From positions 186,001 through 250,000 of the forward strand of contig CAIZQH010000021.1 in the NCBI GenBank assembly GCA_903935095.1: 64,000 nt of DNA, in the 5' to 3' direction. Position numbers and translations under genes: made by a program. Below the pieces are notes generated by a model. That model saw only the letters and a list, made by a program, of their open reading frames with translations. It did not search any database and was not told the origin of the DNA. The DNA is from an uncultured Flavobacteriales bacterium (GTDB lineage Bacteria; Bacteroidota; Bacteroidia; Flavobacteriales_D; Crocinitomicaceae). Numbering within the stretch: position 1 is the first letter of the stretch; every line of letters begins with the position of its first letter. Below are positions 10,754 to 22,379 of the stretch, in pieces.

Positions 10754-11731
10754 TTAGCGGTATAACGTTGCCTTTACTGCTTTGATTAAACGATCTACAT
10801 TAGGTAACGCTTCCTCAATTAATGTTGGTGAGAATGCAAATGGTGTATCCGTTTGCGTCACACGTTGAACAGGTGCATCTAGGTAATCAAACGCATAGCG
10901 TTGTAAATGATAAGCAATTTCAGATGAAATAGACGCTAAGGGCCAAGATTCTTCCAACACAACACAACGATTCGTTTTCTTAATCGATTCTACAATGGTG
11001 CCATAATCTAATGGTCGAATCGTTCGTAAGTCAATGATTTCAACGTGAATGTTATCCTTCGCTAAAATCTCAGCTGCTTCTTCAGCTACTTTAATTATTT
11101 TACCAAAAGTAACGATTGTTACGTCTGTACCTTTGCGCACAACGTTCGCCACTCCAATTGGAATAATGTATTCTCCTTCAGGAACTTCTCCTTTGTCTCC
11201 GTACATTTTTTCTGACTCCAAGAAAACAACCGGATCGTTATCCCTGATGGCTGCTTTTAAAAGTCCTTTTGCATCTGCAGGATTTGAAGGCGTAAGCACT
11301 TTTAGTCCTGGTACGTGTGCATAAAATGCCTCAAAACTTTGAGAGTGCGTTGCAGCTAATTGTCCTGCCGTTCCGTTTCCACCGCGGAAAACGATTGGAC
11401 AAGAATATTGTCCACCAGACATTTGCAACATCTTCGCTGCAGAGTTAATGATTTGATCCGCTGCAAGAATGGCGAAGTTCCAGGTCATAAATTCGACAAT
11501 AGGACGAAGTCCATTCATGGAAGCTCCAACTGCGATACCTGTATAACCTAATTCAGCAATTGGTGTGTCTATTACTCTTTTTGGACCGAATTCATCCAAC
11601 ATGCCTTGAGAAACCTTGTAAGCGCCATTATATTCTGCAACTTCTTCTCCGAGTAAAAATACGCGTTCGTCACGACGCATTTCTTCAGACATTGCTTCTC
11701 TAATTGCTTCTCTAAATTGTAATGTTTTCAT
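10754..11731 (-). CDS. pdhB: Pyruvate dehydrogenase E1 component beta subunit
   Basis: TPP-dependent transketolase beta-type: REAIREAMSEEM...LLGEEVAEYNGAYKVSQGML, VFRGGNG. Confidence 0.93.
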   Translation of the reverse strand: MKTLQFREAIREAMSEEMRRDERVFLLGEEVAEYNGAYKVSQGMLDEFGPKRVIDTPIAELGYTGIAVGASMNGLRPIVEFMTWNFAILAADQIINSAAKMLQMSGGQYSCPIVFRGGNGTAGQLAATHSQSFEAFYAHVPGLKVLTPSNPADAKGLLKAAIRDNDPVVFLESEKMYGDKGEVPEGEYIIPIGVANVVRKGTDVTIVTFGKIIKVAEEAAEILAKDNIHVEIIDLRTIRPLDYGTIVESIKKTNRCVVLEESWPLASISSEIAYHLQRYAFDYLDAPVQRVTQTDTPFAFSPTLIEEALPNVDRLIKAVKATLYR

Positions 11732-11786
11732 AGTTCAAAAATTTCGAATGGCAAAAGTATAAAAACCAGCGAATTCGGACGTTATT

Positions 11787-13019
11787 TTAAGCCACTTTTA
11801 ATGTGGCAATTTTAGATTTTGAGAATTTTTCCTCTGCGTAATTGATATTCACATCCAGCGTTTTAACAGCGGAGGAGGGTATATCAAACATCGCATCGGT
11901 TAGGATCGCTTCACAAATTGACCTAAGTCCACGTGCGCCAAGTTGAAATTCATTTGCTTTTTTCACCATAAAGTCCAACACTTCATTATCGATACTCAAT
12001 TTAACGCCATCCAATTCGAATAGGCGTTTGTATTGTTTGATGAGTGCATTTTTAGGCTCTGTAAGGATGCGTTTTAAATCGGCATCAGACAAGGGCTCCA
12101 AGTAGGTTAATACTGGAAAACGACCAATTAATTCCGGAATTAATCCAAAAGAACGGATATCACTTGGTGTGATGTATTTTAACAATGAATCCTTTTCAAT
12201 GGTTTGTTCGGCATCTGAAGAGAATCCAATTGTTTGACGATTCACACGGCTTGCAATTAATTTTTCAATTCCATCAAATGCACCGCCACAAATAAATAAA
12301 ATGTTCTTTGTGTCGATTTGTATCATTTTTTGTTCAGGGTGCTTTCTTCCTCCTTGAGGTGGTACGTTGACCGTTGCTCCTTCAAGTAACTTGAGTAGCG
12401 CTTGTTGAACGCCTTCACCAGAAACATCTCTGGTAATGGATGGGTTATCGTTTTTACGTGCGATTTTATCTATCTCATCAATAAAAACAATCCCCATTTG
12501 AGCGCTTTCCACATTGTAGTCAGCTGCTTGAAGAAGGCGAGAAAGGATGCTTTCCACATCTTCTCCAACATATCCTGCTTCCGTTAAAACGGTTGCGTCT
12601 GCAATGCAAAATGGTACATTTAGTAGTTTCGCAATGGACTTCGCCAGTAAGGTCTTACCGGTTCCCGTTCTACCCACCAAGATGACATTGGATTTTTCAA
12701 TTTCCACCTCATCTGCCGTTGATTTGTATCCTAGGCGTTTAAAATGATTGTATACGGCAACCGAAAGGAATTTTTTCGCTTCATTTTGTCCAATAACGTA
12801 TTGGTCCAAATGAGATTTTATTTCTTGTGGTTTTAACAGGTTCACTTTTACCAACTCCAATTGCTCTTCTTTTACTTTGTCGGTAAGTTCTTCTTGAACA
12901 ATTTTATTTGCTTGTGAAGCACAATTGTCACAGATGTGACCCGAAATACCTGCGATTAGGATTCCAACAGCAGCTCTTTCAGAGCCACAAAACGAACAAA
13001 CAGCTTCTTTTTTACCCAT
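11787..13019 (-). CDS. clpX: ATP-dependent Clp protease ATP-binding subunit ClpX
   Basis: N-terminal zinc finger CSFCG...CDNC, Walker [20 protein letters not shown]. Confidence 0.98.
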   Translation of the reverse strand: MGKKEAVCSFCGSERAAVGILIAGISGHICDNCASQANKIVQEELTDKVKEEQLELVKVNLLKPQEIKSHLDQYVIGQNEAKKFLSVAVYNHFKRLGYKSTADEVEIEKSNVILVGRTGTGKTLLAKSIAKLLNVPFCIADATVLTEAGYVGEDVESILSRLLQAADYNVESAQMGIVFIDEIDKIARKNDNPSITRDVSGEGVQQALLKLLEGATVNVPPQGGRKHPEQKMIQIDTKNILFICGGAFDGIEKLIASRVNRQTIGFSSDAEQTIEKDSLLKYITPSDIRSFGLIPELIGRFPVLTYLEPLSDADLKRILTEPKNALIKQYKRLFELDGVKLSIDNEVLDFMVKKANEFQLGARGLRSICEAILTDAMFDIPSSAVKTLDVNINYAEEKFSKSKIATLKVA

Positions 13020-13021
13020 GT

Positions 13022-13687
13022 TTATTTCGGATTACGAAGCAAAACTTCATCCACCATACCATATGCTTTCGCTTCATCAGAGGTCATCCAATAATCACGG
13101 TCTGAATCTGCCCATACTTTTTCGTAGTCTTGTTTAGAATGACGTGCAATGATATCATAAAGTTCTTTTTTCAACTTTTGAATTTCTCTAGCTGTAATTT
13201 CGATGTCAGATGCTTGACCTTGAGCGCCACCTAATGGTTGGTGAATCATCACACGTGAATGTTTTAATGCACTTCTTTTTCCTTCAGCCCCTGCGCAAAG
13301 TAATACCGCTCCCATAGACGCTGCCATTCCTGTACATATTGTAGCTACATCCGGACGAATGTATTGCATCGTGTCATAAATTCCTAGTCCGGCATAAACC
13401 GATCCACCTGGTGAATTTAAGTAGATTTGAATATCTTTTTTTGCATCAACTGATTCTAAGAATAACAACTGTGCATTTATAATATTTGCAACTTGATCAT
13501 TTATTCCTGTCCCCAAGAAAATGATTCTGTCCATCATTAAACGGGAAAATACGTCCATTTGGGTCATGTTCATTGGACGTTCTTCGATGATATATGGTGT
13601 TAAAGAAGACTCAATGTAATGGTCGACTACCATACTGTTTAGACCAATATGTTTTGTTGCGTATTTGCGGAATTCGTTGCTATCCAT
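13022..13687 (-). CDS. clpP: ATP-dependent Clp protease proteolytic subunit
   Basis: [12 protein letters not shown] Ser motif, [12 protein letters not shown] His motif. Confidence 0.98.
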   Translation of the reverse strand: MDSNEFRKYATKHIGLNSMVVDHYIESSLTPYIIEERPMNMTQMDVFSRLMMDRIIFLGTGINDQVANIINAQLLFLESVDAKKDIQIYLNSPGGSVYAGLGIYDTMQYIRPDVATICTGMAASMGAVLLCAGAEGKRSALKHSRVMIHQPLGGAQGQASDIEITAREIQKLKKELYDIIARHSKQDYEKVWADSDRDYWMTSDEAKAYGMVDEVLLRNPK

Positions 13688-13754
13688 TTTTTTAAAATTT
13701 AGATGACAAAGTTACGTAAATTCATGAAGAACGAATAGAAATGTGGAGCAAAAA

Positions 13755-13778
13755 AAAATCCCGATTTCTCGGGATTTT
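13755..13778 (-). terminator. Terminator hairpin downstream of the OmpA/TPR-like lipoprotein gene
   Basis: AAAATCCCGA-TTTC-TCGGGATTTT with A-run on + (T-run on minus). Confidence 0.75.
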
Positions 13779-13797
13779 AAATCAATACGTAAACAGA

Positions 13798-15525
13798 TTA
13801 TTTTACGAGGTTTGTAAACGTTGTCTCTGTTGAAATTTTTAAGAATTCTCTATCTTTTCCTGCCTTATCTTTCAATGCAGCATTTTTAGAAATAGCTACT
13901 TTCAAATGTGAAACCACTGCATCAACTCCTTCATTTGAACGAGCTGCAGCAATCGCTTTCAAATAAGCTGTTTCAGCTGTCTCCGTTAATCCGGACAAAG
14001 TTTTCTTTGCAGCATCCGTTTTACCAGCTAATAATTGAGCTAAGGCTTTATTGTAGCTATTCTCGGAAAAGTTTCCATCAGCAGCAGAATATTTACCATC
14101 CATAATGTTCAAAATACCAAGGTTATTGTTAACTGCAGTTTTTTGAGTTGCATCACCTTTTGAATCAAAAGCTGTTTTAGCTTGTGAAATTAATTTCTTA
14201 GCATTTGAACGATTACCTTCCAAAATGACACTAGCAGCTAAGTTGTTTTTAGAAATACCATTATCTTTCAATGAGCTTGCTTTCTCGAACGCTGATTTTG
14301 CTTCTGTTATTCTATTCAATTGAAAACTTGATGCCCCTAAGTTGGTATGTGTACGGTAGTCTGTACCAAAATTGGTCGCTGCCACACCATAAATTCTTGC
14401 TTTCTCCTTTAAATCATTGGTTAATTTATTTGCGGTGAATAATAGTTCTTCCACAGAAAGGGAGTTTGGATTATTGCTTGCCGCTGCTTTTAATTCATCA
14501 TCTGTTAAACCAAATTCTGTGTATTTCACAACAATCATTGCACGACGAATTTTCGGGAATACATCTTTTTCTAATTCGCTGTAGGATTTACCAAGATTAA
14601 TCATTTCTTTTTCACGTTGCTCTAAGTCTTTCGTCATCTCCAATATACGAACGAATAAGTTTTTATCTGCTTCTGCAATCGTTGTTGATGCTGCAAGTTG
14701 TGTTTTGAATCCTTCAAAATCCTCACCGAACTTGTTCAGTTTGTACATGTTTGTATCTGTGTAAGCGGTTAATTTTGCTTTATTCATCACGGCAATAATC
14801 GCAGTTCTTGTGGATGTTGTACGATCGTAAGAAAGGTTGTCATTTTTGGACACCTCTCCATCTGGAGATGCGTAACCATTTATTTCGATGGCGTTGATTT
14901 TAATTTTCGGATTTGATTGAGCTGCTTGAATCCAAGCTACTAAAGCGGTCATATCTGCATCTTTCAATTCAGTAGCACGCACATCGGACTTTCCTTTTTC
15001 GAAGTTTACCGTTGCATCAGAAGACTTTTCAAACTGACGAATCAATGCATCTTCTTCGTAAAGCACTTTGAATGTATTGTTTACCAAGTATGGGGTAATG
15101 ATCGTTGCGTCAGCAATTTTTGTTTCTGGTAAGGCATCTTTCTCTTTGGTTTGCTTGTAAATTTTTCCGGTAATCACTAAATCAGCAGCTTCCATTTCAG
15201 GTAAATAAGGAATCGTTTGTTCAAACGTTGCTGTTCCTCCATTTTTGAAATTAATCGTTGTTCCGTTTTCCGTTACTTTCTCTCCGTTCACGAACCAGGT
15301 ACCAATAGCATAGGATCCTAATTTTGGTGTGATTTCTGCTTTCGCTTTTTTCTTAATTCCTTTTGCAGGAACATTCACTGTGATCGCAATTTTGACACTG
15401 TCAGCATGCATTTCAAGTGGATTCGGATTTACGGAATACGTAACGTCCTTCACTAGATCACAAGACGCTAAAAACATCATTCCCGAACCTAAATAGAACA
15501 AATTGCTCAAACGAAATAATTTCAT
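13798..15525 (-). CDS. Lipoprotein with OmpA-like segment and TPR-like C-terminal half (start at MKLFRL...)
   Basis: Lipobox MMFLASC; OmpA-family-like GYASPDGE...NLSYDRTTS; repeated Ala-rich helical segments. ATG at 15523-15525 preferred over 15561. Confidence 0.65.
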   Translation of the reverse strand: MKLFRLSNLFYLGSGMMFLASCDLVKDVTYSVNPNPLEMHADSVKIAITVNVPAKGIKKKAKAEITPKLGSYAIGTWFVNGEKVTENGTTINFKNGGTATFEQTIPYLPEMEAADLVITGKIYKQTKEKDALPETKIADATIITPYLVNNTFKVLYEEDALIRQFEKSSDATVNFEKGKSDVRATELKDADMTALVAWIQAAQSNPKIKINAIEINGYASPDGEVSKNDNLSYDRTTSTRTAIIAVMNKAKLTAYTDTNMYKLNKFGEDFEGFKTQLAASTTIAEADKNLFVRILEMTKDLEQREKEMINLGKSYSELEKDVFPKIRRAMIVVKYTEFGLTDDELKAAASNNPNSLSVEELLFTANKLTNDLKEKARIYGVAATNFGTDYRTHTNLGASSFQLNRITEAKSAFEKASSLKDNGISKNNLAASVILEGNRSNAKKLISQAKTAFDSKGDATQKTAVNNNLGILNIMDGKYSAADGNFSENSYNKALAQLLAGKTDAAKKTLSGLTETAETAYLKAIAAARSNEGVDAVVSHLKVAISKNAALKDKAGKDREFLKISTETTFTNLVK

Positions 15526-15585
15526 AACTGGTTTTTTATTTTTTACAAATGTATAAAACATTTCATAACATAAAAAATTATCACT

Positions 15586-16035
15586 TTAGCTATTCAAGAA
15601 TTGCCAAAAAGGATCATTTTCCTTTACAATTTCTGTTAGCGGTATCATTACAAAGTCACGGATTTTAACATGTGGGTGTGGAATCGTTAAAATTTCCGTC
15701 TGAATGGAATCAACATTGTAGAAAATGATATCTAAATCAATACAACGATCTTCATAGCCATCGACAGTTTTTACTCGACCCATTTCTCGTTCAATTTCTT
15801 TTAATTTTTCAAGTAGTTCAAATGGAGATAGAATCGTGTAACAAGTAATGCACGCATTCATAAAGAGATTTTCAGAATCGTAGCCCCACGCTTTGGATTC
15901 ATGAAAAGAGGAGACAAATTCAATTTTCCCAACCGTTTTTTCGATTTTTTGAATGGCTTGGTTAAGGTGTTGAATTTTATTCCCTAGGTTCGATCCTAAG
16001 GAAATTAAGGTCCGGTTTAACGTTCTTTTTTCCAT
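15586..16035 (-). CDS. folK: 2-amino-4-hydroxy-6-hydroxymethyldihydropteridine diphosphokinase
   Basis: LISLGSNLGNK...DLDIIFYN...IPHPHVKIRDFVMIPL. Confidence 0.95.
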   Translation of the reverse strand: MEKRTLNRTLISLGSNLGNKIQHLNQAIQKIEKTVGKIEFVSSFHESKAWGYDSENLFMNACITCYTILSPFELLEKLKEIEREMGRVKTVDGYEDRCIDLDIIFYNVDSIQTEILTIPHPHVKIRDFVMIPLTEIVKENDPFWQFLNS

Positions 16036-16607
16036 TCGAAATGTTGCACTAACTCCAATAAGTCTGTCTTCAAGTACTCAAGAGATGGACGTAGTGAATC
16101 GTAATTTGGACGACAGTTCAAAAGTACTTCACCCCGAACAAAATGGGTGCTGGAATCGGTGAGGTAAAATTGAAAATTCGTAGCAACATTTCCTTTCAAT
16201 TCGAAAAATGTCCCAAAAACTCTTTTTTTAGGTTGAATGATTTGCTCAAAATTTATTTTATCTGCTTTGATTTTGTGCTCATCTACCTTATCGTTGGCAA
16301 AATTGATGATTTCCGCTAAGGAGTCCTTACTCGGTAATTTTAAGTAATACATAAACAATTTTCCGTTCAATGGTCCCAGATCAATTTCTTGCACGCAATA
16401 ATTAGATTGAGGTTGTTCCGTGGCAGAAGGAAAATAGAGATTGGATAGTTTCATCGAATATGGACAATCGCTTTTGAAATCACGGTAGCTATGTTCAGGT
16501 AAATTCATCCGTAAGTAGGTCGAAGGTTTCGGAACAGGTTGGTCATCAGAACAGGAGGATAAAACAAAAATGACCAAAAGAACCTGTACAATCAATCGTA
16601 GATTCAT
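16017..16607 (-). CDS. gldD: Gliding motility lipoprotein GldD
   Basis: Lipobox FVLSSCSD; YLRMNLPEHSYRDFKSDCPYSM typical of GldD; adjacent to gldE. Confidence 0.88.
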   Translation of the reverse strand: MNLRLIVQVLLVIFVLSSCSDDQPVPKPSTYLRMNLPEHSYRDFKSDCPYSMKLSNLYFPSATEQPQSNYCVQEIDLGPLNGKLFMYYLKLPSKDSLAEIINFANDKVDEHKIKADKINFEQIIQPKKRVFGTFFELKGNVATNFQFYLTDSSTHFVRGEVLLNCRPNYDSLRPSLEYLKTDLLELVQHFEWKKER

Positions 16608-17932
16608 GGAAGTTTGATTTTAATGATTTTCATTCTTTTTTTATCGGATGACTCGACAATAAACTTGACTTTGTCGATGAAAATAAATTCATTGTTTTTC
16701 AAGATCCTTCCCGCTTGTTCGAGCACGAGTCCACCAATTGTCTCTGCTTCTCCTTTTACTTCCTCAAAAGCATCTTGATAGGTTTCACCAATGACCTTGT
16801 AAAAGTCATTTAAGGATGTCCTTCCTTCGAAAATAATGGTGTGTTCGTCTAATTTCGTGTAGGCAATCTCGTGGTCATCGAATTCATCCGTAATGTCTCC
16901 TACGATTTCTTCTAAAATATCTTCCAAGGTGACAATGCCACTTGCCCCACCGTACTCATCTACGACAATGGCCATGTGCATCCGCATGCTTCTAAATTCT
17001 TGAAGTAAATCATTGATTTTTTTATTTTCTGGAATAAAGAAGGGTTTACGAATTACCGTTTTCCAGTCAAAGTCTACTCCTTTGTTTAAGTGGGGCAGTA
17101 GGTCTTTGATGTAAAGGATTCCTACAATATTGTCGGGCGATTCTTCAAAAATTGGCATGCGTGAATATCCGGCTTCTAACACCGTTTGCATGACTTCTTC
17201 AAAACTTGACTCGGCATCAATGGCTTCTACCTCAACTCGGGGAGACATAATTTGACTTGCCTCTGTTTTTCCGAATTTGACAATCCCTTCTAAAATCTTA
17301 TGGTCCTCCCCGGAATCTGAATCTTCCCTTGTTAATGCAAGAGCTTGCTCCAATTCGTCTTGGTTTACTTTAACGGAAGATTTGTTGCGTTTTTGAATGA
17401 AGTTAGTGCCCTTGACTAGCGCAAGTTTTAGCCACGAAACTGGTGGAATTGAGCCAAGTAAATAGAGTGGGTAGGACATCCACCGCACCACACTCATGGT
17501 ATTTCGTGCCGCAAAGATCTTGGGAACAACTTCACCTAACAACAAAATGAGAAAAGTAATTCCGACAACTTCTAGTAGAAAGCGTTTCAATTCACTACCT
17601 TCTTCTGGTGGATAAACGTCGTTTAAAATAAATGTAGAGAGGATGACAATCCCTACATTCACAAAGTTATTGGTGATTAAAATCGTCGCTAATAATTCCT
17701 TCGGTTTTCCAAGCAAACTTAAAATCAATTTGGAACGTGTGCTATTTTCTTTTTTTAGGTCTTCGTTGTCGGAAGGACGAAGGGAAAAATAGGCGCTTTC
17801 AGATCCTGACATGAGTGCAGAAACGAAGAGCAAAAGTGCGATACAGATAAGATAGATCACCGTTGTGGAATCAAATCCACTCGGTAAGGATTTGGTTAAA
17901 CTGATAAAACTGGGAGGCTCGATTAGGCTCAT
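16604..17932 (-). CDS. gldE: Gliding motility-associated CBS/CNNM transporter-like protein GldE
   Basis: N-terminal transmembrane DUF21-like region, paired CBS domains, CorC-type C-terminus; directly upstream of gldD. Confidence 0.88.
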   Translation of the reverse strand: MSLIEPPSFISLTKSLPSGFDSTTVIYLICIALLLFVSALMSGSESAYFSLRPSDNEDLKKENSTRSKLILSLLGKPKELLATILITNNFVNVGIVILSTFILNDVYPPEEGSELKRFLLEVVGITFLILLLGEVVPKIFAARNTMSVVRWMSYPLYLLGSIPPVSWLKLALVKGTNFIQKRNKSSVKVNQDELEQALALTREDSDSGEDHKILEGIVKFGKTEASQIMSPRVEVEAIDAESSFEEVMQTVLEAGYSRMPIFEESPDNIVGILYIKDLLPHLNKGVDFDWKTVIRKPFFIPENKKINDLLQEFRSMRMHMAIVVDEYGGASGIVTLEDILEEIVGDITDEFDDHEIAYTKLDEHTIIFEGRTSLNDFYKVIGETYQDAFEEVKGEAETIGGLVLEQAGRILKNNEFIFIDKVKFIVESSDKKRMKIIKIKLP

Positions 17933-17934
17933 GG

Positions 17935-18378
17935 TTAAAAAGGTAAAGAATCTTCAATGTTGTTTTCTAAACCGCTTATTGGTGAAGGATTAGCGGGCTT
18001 TCCTTCTTGGGAATATGGTGCATTGTTTCGTTCGGCTTGGTCATTCCTGGTAAGAATCGTTAAGTCATCACCCACAACCTCCGTAGCATAACGGGAATTC
18101 CCTTCCTTGTCCTGCCATGAGCGTTTTTTCAATTTTCCTTCAATGTAAACCTTCGTCCCTTTCCGGATATATTTCTCTGCAATTTCAGCTAATCCACGCC
18201 ACAAAACGATGTCGTGCCAGTCCGTAATTTCTTTGCGTTCACCTGTTTGTTTATCGTTATAAATTTCTGATGTAGCAAGGGGAAAGGAAGCAACCACAGA
18301 GCCGTTTTCCAAACGACGCACTTCGGGATCTTTTCCTAGATTTCCAATTAAAATGACCTTATTGACACTTCCATTCAT
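17935..18378 (-). CDS. ssb: Single-stranded DNA-binding protein (ATG 18376-18378; ORF track used GTG at 18384)
   Basis: [26 protein letters not shown]...; acidic C-terminal tip DSLPF. Confidence 0.95.
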   Translation of the reverse strand: MNGSVNKVILIGNLGKDPEVRRLENGSVVASFPLATSEIYNDKQTGERKEITDWHDIVLWRGLAEIAEKYIRKGTKVYIEGKLKKRSWQDKEGNSRYATEVVGDDLTILTRNDQAERNNAPYSQEGKPANPSPISGLENNIEDSLPF

Positions 18379-18414
18379 GATCACAAATCTAAAGATTTAT
18401 AGTATCAATAATAC

Positions 18415-20733
18415 TTATTTTTTTTTAAATGAGCGTTTTTTAGCTGGTTTTGCCGCGTCCGTTTTAGAAATCTCTATGCATTCTTCCAAACTTAACTTTT
18501 CTGCTTCCGTTCCTTTCGGTAGTTTAAAATTGTCTTTCCCGATTTTCAAATATGGGCCATAACGCCCGTTGAGCAATTGAACATCTGGATTTTCATCGAA
18601 ACTTTTAATCAAACGGTTTGCTTCAACTTGAAGTTTTTCAAGGTAGATTTCTAGTGATCGTTCGTAAGTAATAGTCATCGGATCTTCTCCTTTCGGAATC
18701 GAGGCGAAAATCTTCCCAACTTGAACATATGGACCGAAGCGTCCGTTGTTCACTTTCATATCTTGTTCTTCGTATTGTCCGACCACTCTTGGTAATTGGA
18801 ACAATTTTAATGCGTCCTCCAAGGAAATATTTCCAATGGATTGATTCGGTTGTAAGGATGCAAAAAGGGCTTTTTCACCATCTACTTTTTCATCACCAAC
18901 TTGCACCATTGGTCCAAATTTACCAATGCGCACAATGATTTTTCTTCCTGTTTCTGGATGAACACCCAATTCCCGCTCTCCTGTTGCACGTTCACTGTGT
19001 TCAAGTGTATTTTCCACAACGGTGTGAAACGGTTTGTAAAAGTTCTCCATCATGTCCGTCCATTCCAATCTTCCTTGAGCAATTTCATCGAATTCCGCCT
19101 CTACTTTCGCTGTAAATTGGTAATCCATGATTTGATCGAAATGTTCTTTCAGGTAATCCGTTACCACGATGCCGATATCCGTAGGGAAAAGTTTATTTCG
19201 ATCTTTCCCTGTCGTTTCAGACTTCTCTTCTTTCGAAATTTCTCCCTTCGCCAGGCTAAGTAGACAGTAGTTTCTGATTTCTCCTTCGCGTTCTTGTTTC
19301 TCCACATAGGTGCGCTTTTGAATAGTAGAAATAGTTGGTGCGTAGGTAGATGGACGTCCAATTCCTAACTCTTCTAATTTTTTCACCAAAGAAGCTTCTA
19401 CGTAGCGAGAAGGTGGACGAGTAAATCGTTCAACGGCAGTACAAATGGATAAATCTAAAGACTCGTTCACGGCTACTTTCGGCAATAATCCTTCCGATTC
19501 TTCGTCTTGGTCATCATCAATACTTGACTCCATATAAACTTTCAAGAATCCATCGAAAACTATGACTTCACCTTTTGCTGTAAAGTAATCACTCGTTGGT
19601 AGTCCACCAATTTTAACGGTGGTACGTTCAAGTTTGGCATGTGCCATTTGACTGGCAATAGATCTTTTCCAAATCAATTCGTATAGTCTCGTTTCGTCAC
19701 GCTCGGAATCAATGCTTGTTTTTCCAAAATCAGTTGGACGAATCGCTTCATGCGCTTCTTGTGCACCAGAGCTTTTCGTCGTGTATTTTGTCGGTTTGGA
19801 ATAATCTTTCCCGTAAAATTCTTCGATGGCTGCTTTCGCTCCGTTCACAGCTGTTTCGGAAAGATTCACGGAGTCCGTTCTCATGTAGGTGATGTGTCCA
19901 GATTCGTACAAGCGCTGAGCAACACTCATCGTTTTAGTAACTGAAAATCCTAGTTTTAAACTGGCTTCCTGCTGCAATGTAGATGTAGTAAAAGGTGCGG
20001 AAGGGGATTTAGCACTCGGTTTTTGTTGCACATCTTCTACGAAAAAGGATGTTTTCTTACACAATTCTAAAAATTCTTGCGCTTCTTTTTCTTGGTTCAA
20101 ATGACGGTTCAATTCTGCTTTTAACACACCATTGTTCGCTCCGAAATTTCCATTTACACGAAAGAATGGGTTGATGTTGAATGCTTCGATTTCTCTTTCT
20201 CGATCAACGATTAGTCGAACAGCAACGGATTGTACGCGACCTGCAGATAAACTTGGACGAACTTTTTTCCAAAGTACTGGAGAAAGCTCAAATCCAACTA
20301 TGCGATCCAAAACGCGACGTGCTTGTTGTGCATCCACTAATTCCTTATTGATTTTACGAGGATGTTCAATGGCTTTTAATACCGCTGTTTTTGTAATTTC
20401 ATTGAAGGTAATTCGGTGCGTATCTTTTTTCGCTAAGTCTAATGTTTCAAATAAATGCCATGAAATAGCCTCTCCTTCGCGGTCTTCATCGGTCGCTAGC
20501 CATACAATCTCCGCTGCTTTTGCTAACTTTTTTAGTTCAGCTACCACTTGTTTCTTGTCGGCACTGACTTCATAAAGCGGATTAAAATGGTTGTCTATTT
20601 CAATAGCTAAACCCTTCTTTGTCAGGTCTCTTACGTGACCAAAACTTGACTTCACAATGAAGTCTTTACCGAGATATGATTCAATGGTCTTTGCCTTTGC
20701 AGGGGACTCAACGATAACGAGATTTTTAGCCAT
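18415..20733 (-). CDS. topA: DNA topoisomerase I (start at MAKNLVIVESPAK)
   Basis: Toprim start KNLVIVESPAKAKTIESYLG; active-site region HITYMRTDS. Confidence 0.97.
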   Translation of the reverse strand: MAKNLVIVESPAKAKTIESYLGKDFIVKSSFGHVRDLTKKGLAIEIDNHFNPLYEVSADKKQVVAELKKLAKAAEIVWLATDEDREGEAISWHLFETLDLAKKDTHRITFNEITKTAVLKAIEHPRKINKELVDAQQARRVLDRIVGFELSPVLWKKVRPSLSAGRVQSVAVRLIVDREREIEAFNINPFFRVNGNFGANNGVLKAELNRHLNQEKEAQEFLELCKKTSFFVEDVQQKPSAKSPSAPFTTSTLQQEASLKLGFSVTKTMSVAQRLYESGHITYMRTDSVNLSETAVNGAKAAIEEFYGKDYSKPTKYTTKSSGAQEAHEAIRPTDFGKTSIDSERDETRLYELIWKRSIASQMAHAKLERTTVKIGGLPTSDYFTAKGEVIVFDGFLKVYMESSIDDDQDEESEGLLPKVAVNESLDLSICTAVERFTRPPSRYVEASLVKKLEELGIGRPSTYAPTISTIQKRTYVEKQEREGEIRNYCLLSLAKGEISKEEKSETTGKDRNKLFPTDIGIVVTDYLKEHFDQIMDYQFTAKVEAEFDEIAQGRLEWTDMMENFYKPFHTVVENTLEHSERATGERELGVHPETGRKIIVRIGKFGPMVQVGDEKVDGEKALFASLQPNQSIGNISLEDALKLFQLPRVVGQYEEQDMKVNNGRFGPYVQVGKIFASIPKGEDPMTITYERSLEIYLEKLQVEANRLIKSFDENPDVQLLNGRYGPYLKIGKDNFKLPKGTEAEKLSLEECIEISKTDAAKPAKKRSFKKK

Positions 20734-20880
20734 AAGGAGAATTTTGGTGACAAATGTATATGGAAAACTCGGCAAAACACACGTTGTTTACCGCAAATTT
20801 TTTCTTTACTTTTCCTTTAACCTATGGTTAAGAAAAATTTACGTAGAAAAAAAACGTATCAAAGGAATTTAGTATGTCAA

Positions 20881-20912
20881 TTTGTCATGCGGTTTAATTT
20901 GTCGTAAATTTG
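20881..20912 (+). promoter_or_regulatory. Bacteroidetes-type promoter upstream of miaB
   Basis: TTTG (20881-20884), 20 nt, TAAATTTG (20905-20912); miaB ATG at 20935. Confidence 0.65.
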
Positions 20913-20934
20913 CATTCCTATTAATGAAGAACAA

Positions 20935-22368
20935 ATGGAATTTGAAAATAAAGTGATGGACGAATCGATTCAAGGATCAGCTATCGAATTACAAAATCAA
21001 GGTGGAGAAGGAAAGAGAAAACTGTACCTAGAAAGTTATGGTTGTCAAATGAATTTTTCTGATAGTGAGGTTGTTGCATCGATCTTAGCTCAAGATGGAT
21101 ATGAAACAACCCGCAACATGGACGAAGCAGATGTGATTTTATTGAATACATGCTCCATTCGCGAAAATGCGGAACAACGTGTGCGCAATCGCTTGACTGA
21201 ATTTAAAATCAAAAAAGAAAATAATCCTGAACTTGTGGTTGGAATCCTCGGTTGCATGGCCGAGCGATTAAAGAAAAACTTACTGGAAGAGGAAAAATTA
21301 GTAGACCTCGTAGCTGGACCCGATGCATACCGCGATTTACCGAATTTAATTGAAGAAGTGGGAACTGGACAGAAAGCGGTGAACGTATTATTATCTCGAG
21401 ATGAAACATACGCGGACATTTCTCCTGTTCGATTGGATCAAGGTGGAATCGCTGCTTTTGTCACCATTATGCGTGGTTGCGACAACATGTGTTCTTTCTG
21501 TGTGGTGCCTTTTACACGTGGTAGGGAACGCTCCCGTGATCCATATACGATTGTAGAGGAATGTAAAGATCTGTACGCTCGTGGATACCGAGAAGTAACC
21601 TTACTTGGACAAAATGTGGATTCGTATCGTTGGAACATAAGCTCCAAAGGCGAAGTGAAAAATTCACAAGAACCAACTACGAACTTTGCACAATTGATGG
21701 AAATGGTAGCCTTGGTATCTCCTGACCTGCGTGTCCGCTTTAGCACCTCGCATCCAAAAGATATGACGGACGATGTCCTTGAAATCATGGCGAAATACGA
21801 AAATATTTGTCCCTACATTCACTTGCCCGTGCAATCTGGAAATACAGATGTACTTTACCGAATGAACCGCGGATACTCACGAGAATGGTACATGGAACGC
21901 ATTGAATCCATCAAACGCATGATCCCGAATTGTGCCATTTCAACCGATGTCATTACAGGATTCTGTGGTGAAACGGAAGCAGAACATCGAGAAACATTGT
22001 CCTTAATGGATCTAGTGGAATATGACTTTGCCTACATGTTTAAATATTCGGAACGTCCTAAAACCTTAGCTGAAAGAAGATTTGAAGACGATATTCCAGA
22101 AGATGTGAAAGGACGTCGTTTGAATGAAATTATTGAAAAACAATTAGCTCATTCCTTAAAATCTAATCAAAAACAAATCGGAACCATTCAGAAGGTGCTC
22201 ATCGAAGGATTTTCTAAGCGTTCAGAAGAACATTTGTGTGGAAGAACAGGAAGAAATTCAATGGTTGTTTTTCCAAAAGGAACGTATCAAAAAGCTCAAT
22301 ACGTCATGGTTAGAATCGACAGTTGTACCTCGGCAACGCTCATGGGAGAAGTCGTTTCAGCATGCTAA
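20935..22368 (+). CDS. miaB: tRNA-2-methylthio-N6-dimethylallyladenosine synthase
   Basis: [15 protein letters not shown] and radical-SAM [21 protein letters not shown]. Confidence 0.97.
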   Translation: MEFENKVMDESIQGSAIELQNQGGEGKRKLYLESYGCQMNFSDSEVVASILAQDGYETTRNMDEADVILLNTCSIRENAEQRVRNRLTEFKIKKENNPELVVGILGCMAERLKKNLLEEEKLVDLVAGPDAYRDLPNLIEEVGTGQKAVNVLLSRDETYADISPVRLDQGGIAAFVTIMRGCDNMCSFCVVPFTRGRERSRDPYTIVEECKDLYARGYREVTLLGQNVDSYRWNISSKGEVKNSQEPTTNFAQLMEMVALVSPDLRVRFSTSHPKDMTDDVLEIMAKYENICPYIHLPVQSGNTDVLYRMNRGYSREWYMERIESIKRMIPNCAISTDVITGFCGETEAEHRETLSLMDLVEYDFAYMFKYSERPKTLAERRFEDDIPEDVKGRRLNEIIEKQLAHSLKSNQKQIGTIQKVLIEGFSKRSEEHLCGRTGRNSMVVFPKGTYQKAQYVMVRIDSCTSATLMGEVVSAC

Positions 22369-22379
22369 ATTAAGATAAG

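Noticed and set aside
21090-21419. Minus ORFs inside miaB (21090-21419, 21209-21409, 21438-21788)
   Set aside because: Antisense to a clear miaB reading frame; no supporting motif or start context.
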